Assembly: GCA_009691815.1 (NCBI GenBank)
Contig: SIAL01000149.1
Coordinates: forward strand, 1 to 8,022
Reading direction: 5' to 3'
DNA length: 8,022 bases
From: Gemmataceae bacterium
GTDB lineage: Bacteria; Planctomycetota; Planctomycetia; Gemmatales; Gemmataceae
The notes under the pieces are model-generated. The model was not told where the DNA came from. It searched no databases and worked only from the letters and a program-made list of their open reading frames with translations. This document shows, one piece after another, positions 6,887 to 8,022 of this stretch. Numbering within the stretch: position 1 is the stretch's first letter; every line of letters begins with the position of its first letter. The translations under genes and the position numbers were made by a program.

Positions 6887-7657
6887 ATGTTGGACCCCAG
6901 ATTAAAATACCTTTCCCACAAACAGGTGCGCGAAAATAGCTGGGATCTGGTGCTTTTGCCTTTTGGGGCAACCGAACCCCATAACCTGCACCTTCCCTAT
7001 GGCACGGACATTTTTCAGGTTGAGGAAATTGGCCGCCGGGGATGTGTAAAAGCCAACGAAAAAGGGGCCAAGGCCCTCCTCCTTCCGGCCATTCCTTTTG
7101 GCGTGAACACCAATTATTATCAAATTCCAGGGGGCCTTACCCCCGGCCTCAAACCCACCACCCTTTTGGCCATCATTAAGGATGTGGCGACGGCCCTTTC
7201 CCGCCAAGGCATTCGGAAACTGGTCCTTTTGAATGGTCACGGGGGTAACGAACTCAAACCCTTTCTGCGGGAATTGTTCGACGAATTGCCCATTTTTATC
7301 GGCCTGATCGACTGGTACAGGATGGCCGGTGACCTTTGTAAAGCCACCCTTACCGAACCCGGCGAACATGCCGACGAGTTGGAAACCAGTCTGATGCTGG
7401 CTTTGAGGCCGGAGTTGGTCAATATGACCTTGGCCGACGATGGCACCCCCATTCCCGCCAAGGTGGGATCCGTCAACAAGGGGTGGCTTACTGTTTCAAG
7501 ACCGTGGCATTTGGCGACCACAGGAACGGGGATTGGGTGCCCTCATAAGGGAACCGCCGAAAAAGGTCATTTGCTGCTGGAATCCTCAAGCGACCGTTTG
7601 GCCGAGGTGATATTGGAACTAGCTCAGGTGCCCTATGCCCCCGGTTTTCCTTGGTAA
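6887..7657 (+). CDS. Creatininase-family amidohydrolase
   Basis: The product has 256 residues, a normal length for the creatininase/MftE/formamide-hydrolase superfamily. PFGATEPHNLHLPYGTD (25-41) supplies E30, H32 and D41, which match the metal ligands of creatininase. LLNGHGGN (114-121) supplies H118, and GEHADELETSLML (159-171) the acidic ligand. No signal peptide is present, so the enzyme is cytoplasmic. Family members hydrolyse cyclic or linear amides using zinc or manganese; substrate specificity cannot be judged here, and creatinine itself is unlikely to be certain. The gene is alone: divergent from ppk1 across 106 bp and followed by a strong hairpin terminator. An open frame extends upstream to 6737 but has no ribosome-binding site and overlaps ppk1. 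Confidence 0.88.
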   Translation: MLDPRLKYLSHKQVRENSWDLVLLPFGATEPHNLHLPYGTDIFQVEEIGRRGCVKANEKGAKALLLPAIPFGVNTNYYQIPGGLTPGLKPTTLLAIIKDVATALSRQGIRKLVLLNGHGGNELKPFLRELFDELPIFIGLIDWYRMAGDLCKATLTEPGEHADELETSLMLALRPELVNMTLADDGTPIPAKVGSVNKGWLTVSRPWHLATTGTGIGCPHKGTAEKGHLLLESSSDRLAEVILELAQVPYAPGFPW

Positions 7658-7683
7658 AGGGTGATTTTTGAACCCTTAAACCA

Positions 7684-7720
7684 AAAAGGCGGGCCCGCAA
7701 TAAATGCCGGTCCGCCTTTT
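7684..7720. terminator. Rho-independent terminator, probably bidirectional
   Basis: AAAAGGCGGGCC (7684-7695) pairs with GGTCCGCCTTTT (7709-7720) over 12 bp with one G-T, around a 13-nt loop. GTTGTTATC follows. It starts 27 bp after the creatininase stop. Because the stem begins with an A run and ends with a T run, it can also end the minus-strand gene whose stop lies at 7743. Confidence 0.8.
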
Positions 7721-7742
7721 GTTGTTATCGAATGAAGTTGCG

Positions 7743-8022
7743 TTAACCGAACCGTTTGGCGGCCCCTACCAACTCGGCTAGGTGGCCTTCGGCATCGCGG
7801 TTTTGTTCCTGGGTGGCCACTTTGAGACCCGCTTCACCGATATCCAAAGCCTGCTTGGCCCGTTTCATGCCAATGAGCATTTCGGTGGCTCGGGCCACGA
7901 TCGCAAGGTCTTTGGCGTGGGCCCGTGCGGTCTCCACCACCAACCCGGCGGCCTCGTCGGTTCGGCCTTGCTTGGAAACCACCTGGGCCTTTGCTAATTG
8001 CAATTCCGCCGTTTTGGCCCCC
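7743..8022 (-). CDS. C-terminal part of a TPR-like helical repeat protein (partial)
   Basis: 92 C-terminal residues are visible; the frame stays open to the right edge of the window, so the start lies outside. The sequence is Ala-rich and alternates helices with TPR-like spacing: AELQLAKAQVVSKQGRTDEA, then VVETARAH, LAIVARATEMLIGMKRAKQA, and GLKVATQEQNRDAEGHLAEL. This fits two to three tetratricopeptide-type repeats, which mediate protein contacts. No enzymatic motif is seen and the rest of the protein could carry other domains. A TTG at 8003 is an internal codon, not a start. Confidence 0.6.
   Translation of the reverse strand, partial: GAKTAELQLAKAQVVSKQGRTDEAAGLVVETARAHAKDLAIVARATEMLIGMKRAKQALDIGEAGLKVATQEQNRDAEGHLAELVGAAKRFG

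Overview
The window looks like a chromosomal piece of a planctomycete or a close relative. The grounds are gene content: a secreted thioredoxin-fold/PDZ protein of a type I associate with Planctomycetes, a secreted EEP-family phosphohydrolase with a DxNxDGxxD loop, and a creatininase-family protein, with few strong Shine-Dalgarno sites. This assignment is inference, not a search result. No mobile element, tRNA, rRNA or CRISPR array is visible.

The most notable locus is at the left end. Two genes lie on the minus strand. The first encodes a small exported protein (1194-1598). Its stop overlaps, as ATGA, the ATG of a second gene that fills 1-1197. That second gene is interrupted at codon 56 by an in-frame TGA (1030-1032). 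Reading through it gives one continuous protein: signal peptide, thioredoxin-like domain, CxxCH motif and two PDZ-like domains. The TGA falls where thioredoxin has its first catalytic cysteine (CESUTDC, so UxxC). It is followed after 18 nt by a 7-bp stem with an AGGUU loop, which fits the bacterial SECIS model. I therefore call it a selenoprotein whose first 92 residues a standard gene finder would lose.

Two plus-strand genes follow: a TauE/SafE membrane permease (1758-2534) and a secreted endonuclease/exonuclease/phosphatase-fold hydrolase (2606-3787). They face a minus-strand pair, the polyphosphate kinase gene ppk1 (6780-4582) and a nucleotidyltransferase gene (4528-3833), probably co-transcribed. 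A creatininase-family amidohydrolase gene (6887-7657) is divergent from ppk1, with a 14-bp direct repeat in the gap. It ends at a strong terminator-like hairpin (7684-7720). That hairpin also lies just past the stop of a minus-strand gene, the C-terminal part of a TPR-like protein that runs off the right edge.

Functionally the window mixes envelope redox chemistry (selenoprotein and its coupled partner), possible sulfur-compound or anion export, extracytoplasmic phosphodiester hydrolysis and polyphosphate/nucleotide-sugar metabolism. Apart from the two minus-strand operons, I see no evidence that the genes form one pathway. All intergenic gaps are under 170 bp.
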